Shown: positions 55,535 through 63,460 of the stretch, piece by piece
How positions within the stretch are numbered: the stretch's first letter is position 1
Layout of the letters: each line of letters opens with the position of its first letter
DNA from: Salinirubellus litoreus
GTDB taxonomy: Archaea; Halobacteriota; Halobacteria; Halobacteriales; Haloarculaceae
Length of the DNA: 64,000 bases
Direction of reading: 5' to 3'
Assembly: GCF_037335815.1 (NCBI RefSeq)
Contig: NZ_CP147841.1
Coordinates: 4,216,001 to 4,280,000, forward strand
Program-made: the position numbers and the translations under genes
The notes under the pieces: model-generated
The model's database searches: none
Seen by the model: the letters and a program-made list of their open reading frames with translations, nothing else
Told to the model about the DNA's origin: nothing

Positions 55535-57580
55535 ATGACGAAACAGCTCGCGGTTGACATCGGCGGCACGTTCGTCGACGCGATAATCTTCGACTCGGAG
55601 ACCGGCGAGATCCACCTCGAAAAGGCGTCGACCACGCCCGAGGACCTGACCGAGGGAGTGATAGAATCGATCGACAAGCTTGACGTTTCGATCGACCAGG
55701 CGGAGTCGTTCGTCCACGGGACGACGCTGGGGCTCAACGCGGTTCTCGAGAAGAAGGGAGCGAACACCGGCATCCTGACGAACGAGGGGTTCACGGACGT
55801 CTTCGAGATGGGACGGTACGACCGCCCGGCGGAGGACATGTTCAAGGTCCCCTACAACAAGCCAGAGCCGCTCGTCCGCGGGCGGAATCGGGTCGGAGTC
55901 CCCGGCCGGATGAGCGCTGAGGGCGACGTTGTCGAGCCGCTCGACGAGTCGGCGGTGATCGACGCCAGCGACGAACTGGTCAAGGGGAACGGCGTCGAGT
56001 CGGTCGTCGTCTGTTTCCTCCACGCCTACCAGAACGCCGACCACGAACGGCGCGCCGCCGAACTGCTCCGGGAGCGACACCCGGACGTGAGCGTCTCGAT
56101 ATCGAGCGACATCGTCCGGGAGTACCGGGAGTACGAACGGATCAGCACGTCGGTGATCGACGGGTACATCAAGCCGATCTTCGAGTCCTACGTCGACGAA
56201 CTCGACGGGGCGCTCGGGGAGGCCGGCTTCGACGGGTCGTTCTACATTACCCGCTCCGGCGGCGGGGCCGTGCAGGCCGAGGACGCGAAGTCGGTGCCGG
56301 TCCACACGCTCCTCTCCGGGCCGGCCGGTGGGCTCATCGGCGCGGCCCACATCGGCGAGCAACTCGGCCACTCGAACGTGATCGCCGCCGACGTCGGCGG
56401 GACGAGCCTCGACGTGTGCGTCGTCCAGGACGGCTCGCCGACGGTCCGCCACGAGTCCGCCCTGGAGAACCTGAACCTCCCGGTGCTAATGCCGATATAC
56501 GACATCCGGACGCTCGGTGCCGGCGGGGGGAGCATCGCGTGGGTGGACAACGGGCTCCTGAAGGTCGGGCCCGAGTCGGCGGGCGCCGACCCAGGGCCGA
56601 TCTGTTACGGGCGCGGCGGGACCGAGCCGACAGTGACCGACGCTGCGCTCCGACTAGGCTACCTCGACCCGGAGAACTTCCTCGGGGGCGAACTCTCGGT
56701 GTCGGTCAACGAGGCCTACCGGGGCATAGAGGAGGAAATCGCGGACCCGCTCGGGATGTCGGTGCTGGAGGCCAGCCGCGGCATCTTCGACGTCACGAGG
56801 GTCGGGACCGTGACTGCGATCCGGCAGATAACGGTCGAGCGGGGGCTCGATCCCCGGGACTTCGCCATGGTCGCGTACGGCGGTGCCGGGCCGCTGTTCC
56901 TCCCGCTGGTCGCCCGGGAGATGAACATCAGCGAGATCGTCATCCCCCGGTCGCCATCGGTGTTCTCCGCCAAGGGGATGTTCATGACCGACGTCGTCCA
57001 CGACTTCTCACAGACGTACCTCGAGGAGCTGGACCACGTCGAGATCGAGGAGATCGAAGCGGAGTTCGAGCGGCTAGAGCGGGAGGCGACCGAGGCGCTG
57101 GCCGATGACGGGTTCGACGATACGGAGCGGGAGCTCGACCGGACGGCCGAGATCCGCTACCGGGGCCAAGAGCACTCCGTCGAGGTGTCGCTCGACGACG
57201 TCTCCTCGAAGGCGGCGATTAGCGACCGGTTCGCGTCGGTCCACCAGAACAGGTACGGACACCAGATGGACGACCCGGTCGAGATCGTCCACCTTAGGGT
57301 CCGCGGTCGGGGCATGACCGAGACGCCCGACTTCGGCAGGGAAGAGACGGCCGCTGGCGGGGTCGACCTGGACGAGGACACGCGGGAGGCGTACTGCTTC
57401 GCCGAGGGCGAAGGAGTTCCGTTCCAGGTGGTCGACCGCGACTCGCTTGGGAGCGGAGAGACGCTCGATGGGCCGGCCATCGTCCAGGAGCCGACAGCGA
57501 CGCTCGTCTTCTACTCCGATCAGTCGGCGGTCATCGACGAGCTCGGAAATATAGTGATAACCACGGAGACCGATAGATAA
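55535..57580 (+). CDS. hyuA: Hydantoinase/oxoprolinase family protein, subunit A
   Basis: About 681 residues. The actin-like ATP-binding N domain is seen in LAVDIGGTFVDAIIFDSETG, and the core Hydantoinase_A domain in VIAADVGGTSLDVCVVQDGS followed by TLGAGGGSIAW and GPESAGADPGPICYGRGG. ATP-dependent hydrolysis of cyclic amides (5-oxoproline, hydantoins) or carboxylation of ketones are the known family reactions; the sequence does not settle which. Start ATG 55535 with GGGAGG about 15 bp upstream. The stop overlaps the hyuB ATG (TAATG), so the subunits are cotranslated. Confidence 0.94.
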   Translation: MTKQLAVDIGGTFVDAIIFDSETGEIHLEKASTTPEDLTEGVIESIDKLDVSIDQAESFVHGTTLGLNAVLEKKGANTGILTNEGFTDVFEMGRYDRPAEDMFKVPYNKPEPLVRGRNRVGVPGRMSAEGDVVEPLDESAVIDASDELVKGNGVESVVVCFLHAYQNADHERRAAELLRERHPDVSVSISSDIVREYREYERISTSVIDGYIKPIFESYVDELDGALGEAGFDGSFYITRSGGGAVQAEDAKSVPVHTLLSGPAGGLIGAAHIGEQLGHSNVIAADVGGTSLDVCVVQDGSPTVRHESALENLNLPVLMPIYDIRTLGAGGGSIAWVDNGLLKVGPESAGADPGPICYGRGGTEPTVTDAALRLGYLDPENFLGGELSVSVNEAYRGIEEEIADPLGMSVLEASRGIFDVTRVGTVTAIRQITVERGLDPRDFAMVAYGGAGPLFLPLVAREMNISEIVIPRSPSVFSAKGMFMTDVVHDFSQTYLEELDHVEIEEIEAEFERLEREATEALADDGFDDTERELDRTAEIRYRGQEHSVEVSLDDVSSKAAISDRFASVHQNRYGHQMDDPVEIVHLRVRGRGMTETPDFGREETAAGGVDLDEDTREAYCFAEGEGVPFQVVDRDSLGSGETLDGPAIVQEPTATLVFYSDQSAVIDELGNIVITTETDR

Positions 57581-59373
57581 TGACAACAGACACGGAGAGG
57601 GATGTCGATCCGGCGACCGTCGAGGTGGTACAGAACTACCTCACGTCCGCCGCCGACGAGATGCAGCGCACGTTGATCAGGACCGCATACAGCACGATCA
57701 TCTACGAAATCGTCGACTTCGGTATCTCGCTGTACGACCGCGAACTGAACCTGATCGCCGATTCCCCGGGGCTCGCGATGTTCCTGGGGGCGAACGACTT
57801 CGGGATCAGGAAGAGCGTCGAGTACGTCGGCGAGGAAAACTTTGACGAGGGGGACATCCTCGTCACCAACTACCCCTACTGGAGCGGTGGCCACCCCAAC
57901 GATGCCATCCTGTTCAAGCCGGTCTTCTACGAGGAGGAGATCGTCGGGTACGGCGTCGTGCGAGCCCACTGGACGGACATTGGCGGGAAGGACCCGGGGT
58001 ACATCCACGACTCGACTGACGTCCACCAGGAGGGGCTCCTGTTCCCGGGGACGAAGCTCTACAAGCGGGGCGAGCCGGACGAGGAGCTGATGGCCCTCCT
58101 GCGGTTCAACTCGCGGACGCCGGAGATCACGCTGGGCGATCTGAACGCCCAGATCGCGGCGCTGAACCGCGGGGAACAGCGACTACAGGAGCTGTACGAG
58201 AAGTACTCCGTCGACACGGTGGAGTACTGTCTCGACCGCATCCTCGAACATGGCGAGCAGAAGGCACGAGAGCAAATCGCCGACCTCCCCGATGGGCAGT
58301 GGGTCGGGACGAACTACCTCGACAACGACGGGATCAACCTCGACACCATCGTCAAGATTGAGACCGAGGTGACGATAGACGGCGACTCGTTCACGGTCGA
58401 CTTCTCGGGCTCCGACGACCGGACCGACGGACCGGTGAATCTGCCGCTCGGGCTCACCGAGTCGGCGAGCAAGGTCGCGCTGAAGTCCATTACGACACCG
58501 ACCGAACCGTCCAACGACGGCCACTACGAGCCGCTGTCGGTCATCGCGCCGGAAGACAACCTGTTCCACGCGACCTACCCCGCGCCGACGTTCACTATCT
58601 GGGCCGCGTTCCTCGGTGTCGACTCCATCTACCAGGCGCTTGCACAGGGGATGCCCGAGCGAGTCGGGGCGAGTTCCGGGGGCGACATCGGGGATCCGAT
58701 GTTCTACGGCCGTGACCCGGAAACCGACGAGATGATCGTCGACACGACGCAGGCCGCCGTGGGCTGGGGGGCGAGCAGCGAGCACGACGGTGCCAACTCG
58801 ACGCTCCACATCAGCCAGTCCCGCGTCCGCAACATCCCCATCGAGGTGATGGAGAACCGGCTTCCGATCCGGATCGAGCGCGCGCAGCTCCGTACCGACT
58901 CCGGGGGTGCCGGCGAGTACCGTGGCGGGCTCGGATCCCGGCGGGACTATCGGTTGCTCGAACCGTTCAATGCGCTCATCAACGTCAAGAAGACGAAGAC
59001 GGAGGGCTGGGGGCTCGAAGGCGGGTCGCCCGGGAAGAAGAACGTCGGCGTCCTGTTCCCCCACGACGGCGACACCGACGCGCTGGCGGAACGGATCAAC
59101 ATCCTGGCCGACAATGACTCGCTGTACAATGAGCCCGACGACCGGAAGATGGTCGGGATGTTCCGGGGGCCGTTCGAAACCGACGACGTCATCTCGTACC
59201 GGGCGGGCGGGGGCGGCGGGTATGGCGAGCCGTTTGACCGGCCGCCCGAGAAGGTGCGCGAGGACGTGATTGACGGCTACGTCACCCGGGAAGCCGCACG
59301 CGAGGAGTACGGCGTCGTGATCACCGAATCGATGGAGATAGACCAGGAAGCGACGGAGCAGTTACGCTCTTAG
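57580..59373 (+). CDS. hyuB: Hydantoinase/oxoprolinase family protein, subunit B
   Basis: 597 residues, full length for HyuB. Family blocks: EVVQNYLTSAADEMQRTLIR, TAYSTIIYEIVDFGISLYDR, DEGDILVTNYPYWSGGHPND, HWTDIGGKDPGY, FTVDFSGSDDRTDGPVNLPL, GAGEYRGGLGSRRDYR (as SGGAGEYRGGLG) and GGGGGYGEPFDRPPEKVRED. The Asp/His residues of the metal site are in NDAILFKPVF and RAHWTDIGG. It forms the catalytic complex with HyuA. Confidence 0.94.
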   Translation: MTTDTERDVDPATVEVVQNYLTSAADEMQRTLIRTAYSTIIYEIVDFGISLYDRELNLIADSPGLAMFLGANDFGIRKSVEYVGEENFDEGDILVTNYPYWSGGHPNDAILFKPVFYEEEIVGYGVVRAHWTDIGGKDPGYIHDSTDVHQEGLLFPGTKLYKRGEPDEELMALLRFNSRTPEITLGDLNAQIAALNRGEQRLQELYEKYSVDTVEYCLDRILEHGEQKAREQIADLPDGQWVGTNYLDNDGINLDTIVKIETEVTIDGDSFTVDFSGSDDRTDGPVNLPLGLTESASKVALKSITTPTEPSNDGHYEPLSVIAPEDNLFHATYPAPTFTIWAAFLGVDSIYQALAQGMPERVGASSGGDIGDPMFYGRDPETDEMIVDTTQAAVGWGASSEHDGANSTLHISQSRVRNIPIEVMENRLPIRIERAQLRTDSGGAGEYRGGLGSRRDYRLLEPFNALINVKKTKTEGWGLEGGSPGKKNVGVLFPHDGDTDALAERINILADNDSLYNEPDDRKMVGMFRGPFETDDVISYRAGGGGGYGEPFDRPPEKVREDVIDGYVTREAAREEYGVVITESMEIDQEATEQLRS

Positions 59374-59510
59374 CGCCTCCACCGGGGTCGGCCCGACTGT
59401 CGGACCCCGACCAGACACCCACTGTGTTCGACCGCCTGTTGCGATCCATCGGCTCTGACGGCGATCGGGCACGTTTCGTCGACGGAGAAGTGTTTGAGGT
59501 TACCGAACGT

Positions 59511-59518
59511 ATTTATAT
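59511..59518 (+). promoter_or_regulatory. TATA element of the IclR gene
   Basis: ATTTATAT preceded by a BRE-like CCGAACG; the centre is about 25 bp before ATG 59539, so the IclR mRNA is probably leaderless and made independently of hyuAB. Confidence 0.55.
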
Positions 59519-59538
59519 TGAGCCAAACAACCACCGCT

Positions 59539-60315
59539 ATGGTCGACTCGAACGCCTCGTCCCCCCGTCGGATAAAGGCCGTACAGACCTCCTTTCGTAT
59601 CGTCGAGGAGCTCGTCGAGTGCGAGGAGGCGGGCGTCACGGAGCTCGCCGACCGGCTTAACCTCTCGAAGGGTACCGTCCACACCCACCTGTCGTCGCTC
59701 GATAACGAGGGGTACGTGGTCAAGCGTGGTGGGCGGTACCGGCCGAGCCTCCGCTATCTCCGGATCGGTGACCGGATCCGGGAGTCGTTTGATATTTACA
59801 AACACGGCCGGAACCCCGCGAACAGGCTCGCAGAGGAGTGCGGCGAGCTGGTCTACCTCGCCGTAAAACAGGGGACACTTGTGTGTTTCCTCTACGCGGT
59901 TCGGGGGAGCGACAACGCCATCCAGACAGCTACTCAGCTCGGACGGACGCGATACTTCCATACGACCGCCGCGGGAAAGAGCATGATGGCACACATGAGC
60001 GAGACGGCCGTCGAGGAGATACTCAACGTGCACGGGCTCCCCCGGAAGACGGACTTCACGGTCACCGACCGGCACGTCCTCTTCGAGGAACTCGAAGCGA
60101 TTCGGTCACAGGGGTACGCGGTCAACGCACAGGAACAGCACCTCGGGGCGGCGACGGTCGCCAGTAGCGCCCTCCGGCCGAACGGCGAGGTCATCGGGAC
60201 GATATCGATCAGCGGACCGGCGGCCAAGTTCGACGCGGAGTACGTCGACGAGATGGCCGGTCTGGTGAAGGAGGCGGCGAACAAGATCGAGATCGACGTC
60301 AGCAACGTCGCCTGA
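59539..60315 (+). CDS. IclR-family transcription regulator
   Basis: About 258 residues. The N-terminal winged helix is RIVEELVECEEAGVTELADR followed by LNLSKGTVHTHLSSLDNEGY (recognition helix), and the C-terminal GAF-like effector domain spans from LAEECGELVYLAVKQGTLVC to GTISISGPAAKFDAEYVDEM. Start ATG 59539 (MVDSNASSPRRIKAVQTSF), chosen for its TATA distance. Located directly after hyuAB, it probably controls hyuAB and the divergent importer in response to a pathway metabolite. Confidence 0.92.
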   Translation: MVDSNASSPRRIKAVQTSFRIVEELVECEEAGVTELADRLNLSKGTVHTHLSSLDNEGYVVKRGGRYRPSLRYLRIGDRIRESFDIYKHGRNPANRLAEECGELVYLAVKQGTLVCFLYAVRGSDNAIQTATQLGRTRYFHTTAAGKSMMAHMSETAVEEILNVHGLPRKTDFTVTDRHVLFEELEAIRSQGYAVNAQEQHLGAATVASSALRPNGEVIGTISISGPAAKFDAEYVDEMAGLVKEAANKIEIDVSNVA

Positions 60316-60990
60316 GACAGGCCTGTTCGTAATCGTCAAACACGCTTCTTTTACAACCATATGCATGTAAATCACCTCCGAAAGATTCCCTATCGCTGGA
60401 CCGGGCAGCTCGTGGCGCTACGAGACCCTAGACCGACGCCGAATAGGATAAATTGATCATAAGTGATTGTATCAATATAGAGGAACCGAAGCGGGAGGCG
60501 ATCGGCACAGTGAGAGCTATAGATATCTACTACGTGTTCTTCAGACGATAGTGGACTCAATGAGCGTATACAGTATAAAATTGAGTTTTAGTGAATTAAC
60601 CCTCATTTTTAAGCATAATACAAGTAAATTTTCGCGTAGATTCGCATTATTCGATAGGATTTCATTCTCGCTCTATAGATGACACCTACCTCGTCCATGT
60701 AGATATGATATCTGCCAGTATTGGTCCGACTCCGGGGAAGGTATCCTACTCCACGACCAGAGTTCCAAATATAAATATTCATTATCTCATCTCCGTTCGA
60801 TTCAGCCCATCGGATTTCCGGCTGACAGCGTGGATACGTCGGTAGTGAGGCTGTGTGCGGGAGATGTGACACCACTCCGAGACCTGGGGGCCGAGACGAC
60901 TCGTATCCGGGTGTGCAGGGTGAGATTCCAGACGACTGAGAACCGTTCCGCGGATTGGCGTTCGTCCAGTGACGAGTACGACCGTGAGAA
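60316..60990. other. AT-rich intergenic island
   Basis: About 675 bp without a credible gene. Bases 60440-60700 are much richer in A/T than the rest of the window (runs such as AAATTGAGTTTTAGTGAATT). This is typical of imported or regulatory DNA in haloarchaea and often marks insertion-prone sites. No rRNA or tRNA seen. Confidence 0.5.
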
Positions 60991-61131
60991 ATGATGTTCA
61001 AACAGATCATGGTCCCGACCGACGGGAGCTGGTTCGCGGGGACCGCCGTCGGCCGCACCATCGACCTGGCGCGGGAGACGGGTGCGGCGCTCCACACCGT
61101 CTACGTCGTCGGCCTCAGCATCGTGGGCGGC
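60991..61131 (+). pseudogene. N-terminal fragment of a universal stress (UspA) protein
   Basis: MMFKQIMVPTDGSWFAGTAV, GRTIDLARETGAALHTVYVV and then GLS. These are the first two beta-alpha units of a UspA domain (normal length about 140). At about 61131 the frame runs into sequence that on the opposite strand encodes a different protein, so this gene was cut by rearrangement. Confidence 0.78.
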
Positions 61132-61345
61132 GAGGCGAGCGCCGATCGGACCCGGCGACGGGTCGCCTCGATCCACGCCCGCGTGTTCCGCGCCGTGAGT
61201 CGCCGCCGGAGGAGCGTCGTCGCCCGCTCGCGGACGAACGCGGCCCGGTCCTCGACGTCGAGCGTCCCCGACACCGTGGCCTCCCAGACGCGCTCCTTGC
61301 ACGCCTCGACGAGCCGATCGATCGCCTCGCGGTACTTCGGAGCGG
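61132..61345 (-). pseudogene. Internal fragment of an interrupted gene, possibly a secretion ATPase
   Basis: The minus strand reads KYREAIDRLVEACKERVWEA, TVSGTLDVEDRAAFVRERAT, TLLRRRLTARN, with normal haloarchaeal codon use and no start. A K-Y-x-x-x-I-D-R-L segment follows the P-L-T-R-E helix in the haloarchaeal type II/IV secretion ATPase N domain. Such a helix (RRPLTREAVDARIA) is what lies on the other side of the TnpB element at 62860. So both may be parts of one gene split by that element. The downstream end is joined to the UspA stump. Confidence 0.35.
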
Positions 61346-61432
61346 AGGTTCAAGTACCAAAACGGGACCAACCTGCCTTGGATGCCTCCGAGTACTCGGA
61401 CAGCCCAGCACGACCGCCGAGCAGTTTTATTG

Positions 61433-61453
61433 AGCTGGCAACGGGTGCCAGCT
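61433..61453 (+). repeat. Left-end hairpin of the TnpB element
   Basis: AGCTGGCA-ACGGG-TGCCAGCT: an 8-bp perfect stem with a 5-nt loop, 44 bp before the tnpB ATG. It is likely the TnpA-recognition hairpin of the left end. Confidence 0.6.
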
Positions 61454-61497
61454 TGGCAGAGAGGAGGCCGGGCTGGTCGGGGGTATTCGAGCAATCG

Positions 61498-62751
61498 ATG
61501 AGACGGACAAATACATTCGAAGTAGTACCGCTCTCCGAGAGAGATTCGGAGATACTACACCGAACTCTAGATGCGTCAGCAGCACTCTGGAACGAGGTGA
61601 CGTACACCCGCCGACAGCGCTTCTTCAACGACGAAGACATATGGGACGTCACGGAACTCTACGAAGAGTACAACCCGGTTCTCAGTGCGGCGACGGCCCA
61701 GACAGTCATCCGTCGAAACGACGAGATGTGGCGATCATTCTTCGCATCCTCGGACTCGTCATCGTCACCACCCGGCTACTGGGGCAATCGGACTAACGGC
61801 CGAGAGCTTCAGACCTACATCAGGAACGACAAATATTCTCTTGAGTGGGGAACTCGGTCTCGTCTAGAGATTCGAATCGGCCAGCAATTGAAGAACGAAT
61901 TCGGTCTCGGAGTCTACGAGCATCTACGCTTGGAGGCCCGTGGACGGCCAAAGTGGGAGGGAAAGCAAGGTCGACTCGTATTTCGATACGACAAAGTCGA
62001 TGATCTGTTCCGAGCCCATCAACCCGTAATTGTTCCCGAACCTGTCCTTGAATCCATAACTGGAGATGATATTGCAGGCCTTGATATCGGCGTTAACAAT
62101 TTCGTCGCCTGTACCACAACGGGAGGACACCAATATCTCTACGATGGGTCCGTAGTCTATGAACAGTTCCGGGAAACGAGTGAGGAGATCTCACGGGCTG
62201 AAGCAAAGCTCCCTCCCAAGCGAGACGGTAGCAAGCGAATCCGTGCGCTCTACCGAAAACGAACCCGTCGTCGAGACCATGCGATCGCCGCGCTTGTCCG
62301 TAATCTCGTAGAGCGTCTGCACCGACGAGACGTTTCGGCCCTATACCTGGGTGGCCTCAATGGGATCCTATCCAAGAAGCGGTCCTCAAGAGTGAACCAC
62401 ATGACCCACAACTTCTGGGCGTTCGACAAACTCAGGCGGCGCTTCAAATCCGTGTGTGAGGAGTATAGTATCGACGTCTCCGTTGAATCTGAAGCCTACA
62501 CGTCACAGACATGCCCGAGATGCGGGCAGAAGGATACCACAGCCAGAGACAAAGACTCGTTCACCTGCGAATGTGGTTTCAAAGGACATGCAGACCTAAC
62601 CGCCTCGGAGAACATCCTGCGACGGTACACTGACCAGCGGATCGACAGGCCGATGGCACGGCCCGTGCGGTTCGAGTGGAACAATCACCAGTGGCGTTCA
62701 ACCATAGACGCCTTCAGCGAAAACGCCCTCGAACAGCGCACAGACCCGTAA
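61498..62751 (+). CDS. tnpB: TnpB (RNA-guided nuclease family) with altered RuvC-II
   Basis: 417 residues from ATG 61498 (MRRTNTFEVVPLSERDSEIL). The N-terminal half is the REC/wedge-type region. RuvC-I is DDIAGLDIGVNNFVACTTTG (Asp present, about residue 195). The segment where other TnpB proteins have the catalytic Glu (E-D-L) reads ALYLGGLNGILSKKRSSRVN, so no acidic residue is there. The zinc ribbon is CPRCGQ...CECGF (about 338-360). RuvC-III is GHADLTASENIL (Asp present). Haloarchaeal IS1341 members often have G-D-L here; this copy has G-G-L. It may be catalytically crippled or use another residue, and could bind guide RNA without cutting. Confidence 0.9.
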   Translation: MRRTNTFEVVPLSERDSEILHRTLDASAALWNEVTYTRRQRFFNDEDIWDVTELYEEYNPVLSAATAQTVIRRNDEMWRSFFASSDSSSSPPGYWGNRTNGRELQTYIRNDKYSLEWGTRSRLEIRIGQQLKNEFGLGVYEHLRLEARGRPKWEGKQGRLVFRYDKVDDLFRAHQPVIVPEPVLESITGDDIAGLDIGVNNFVACTTTGGHQYLYDGSVVYEQFRETSEEISRAEAKLPPKRDGSKRIRALYRKRTRRRDHAIAALVRNLVERLHRRDVSALYLGGLNGILSKKRSSRVNHMTHNFWAFDKLRRRFKSVCEEYSIDVSVESEAYTSQTCPRCGQKDTTARDKDSFTCECGFKGHADLTASENILRRYTDQRIDRPMARPVRFEWNNHQWRSTIDAFSENALEQRTDP

Positions 62752-62755
62752 GATA

Positions 62756-62783
62756 CCCTCACAGTCCACTCGACTGGTGAGGG
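62756..62783 (+). ncRNA. Putative right-end hairpin / omega-RNA 3' region
   Basis: CCCTCA-CAGTC-CACTC-GACTG-G-TGAGGG starts 4 bp after the tnpB stop: an 11-bp stem with one bulge and a 5-nt loop. A second stem (TCCAC-GG-GTGGA) follows at 62789-62800. In TnpB elements the guide (omega) RNA comes from the 3' end of tnpB plus the right end, and its guide lies just past the element boundary (about 62811-62860). RNA identity is inferred from position. Confidence 0.45.
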
Positions 62784-62839
62784 ATGCCTCCACGGGTGGA
62801 TGTCAATTCGGGTCGAATCCTTCCTTTCGTACACGATAC

Positions 62840-63154
62840 CGTAGAGAGGCCAGTAGCTATCCGAGCATCTACTGCCTCCCGGGTGAGCGGCCGCCGAAGT
62901 TCGGCCTCCTCGAAGTGTGCGAGCACCCGTTCGAGCGCTCGCTCGCCCGCCCCGGAGAGGGTCGGTTCGCGCACCCCGTACCGCAGCCGGCCGTCGCGCT
63001 CACGGACCGTCGCCACGACCCCCGGGTGGACGCTCCGCTGTGCGAGTACCTCCGGTGCGTACCACGCCTCGCCGTCGTCCGGGGGCCGCGGCGGCGGGAC
63101 TGGATACCCGTCGCTGTCGGTCGTCCCCGGGGCCCCCACCCCATCGACTGACAC
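62840..63154 (-). pseudogene. N-terminal part of a type II/IV secretion (PilB/GspE-like) ATPase, interrupted
   Basis: The minus strand from ATG 63154 reads MSVDGVGAPGTTDSDGYPVP, then WYAPEVLAQRSVHPGVVATV, RLRYGVREPTLSGAGERALE and LRRPLTREAVDARIA. The Y-x-V-R-E-P-x-L-S pattern followed by a helix ending P-L-T-R-E matches the N domain of haloarchaeal pilus/secretion ATPases. After about 62860 the frame runs into the right end of the TnpB element and stops at 62759. The ATPase domain is missing from this window. Confidence 0.5.
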
Positions 63155-63460
63155 TATCGAACGCTGGGTGCTCGCTGATACGTAAACCTACGCGTCGGTG
63201 GGAGAAGGTGAGTCATCGGACCGGACTGCGGCCGCTCGTCGCCACACGCCGTCGTCGTGGACGGAGCGACGCGGACGTCGTTCGAACCGGTGTTCGGACG
63301 CCAGCCGGCCCGCCCAGTCCACACACGGCCGTCGTCTTTCGACGCTCTCGCCGTCGGAGGTCGCGTTCACTTCGTCGCTCGTCCCGCTCCCGGTGAACCG
63401 GGTCGATCGGACGTCACATGATGATCCTTACTACGGACGGGTTCGTAGTGGGGCGTACCC
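63155..63460. other. Intergenic region before the RND gene
   Basis: About 300 bp without a convincing gene. The overlapping frames are Arg/Pro-rich shadows. The promoter of the RND gene should lie here; a TACGGACGGG-TTCG stretch before the GTG is not a clear TATA box. Confidence 0.3.

Larger units (their letters stand above)
61346..62840 (+). mobile_element. TnpB-only IS200/IS605-type (IS1341-like) element
   Basis: About 1.5 kb, bounds approximate. The left part has a 12-bp palindrome CCGAG-TA-CTCGG (61388-61399) and a perfect hairpin AGCTGGCA-ACGGG-TGCCAGCT (61433-61453). One gene, tnpB, follows. The right part has a strong hairpin right after the stop (62756-62783) and a second one, TCCAC-GG-GTGGA (62789-62800). 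Subterminal hairpins and lack of terminal inverted repeats are as in the IS200/IS605 family. There is no tnpA, so it would need a TnpA in trans to move. It appears to interrupt a minus-strand gene. Confidence 0.7.

Noticed and set aside
62805..62825. tRNA-like T-arm string (GGGTCGAATCC)
   Set aside because: No anticodon arm or acceptor stem can be built around it; it lies in the right end of the TnpB element.
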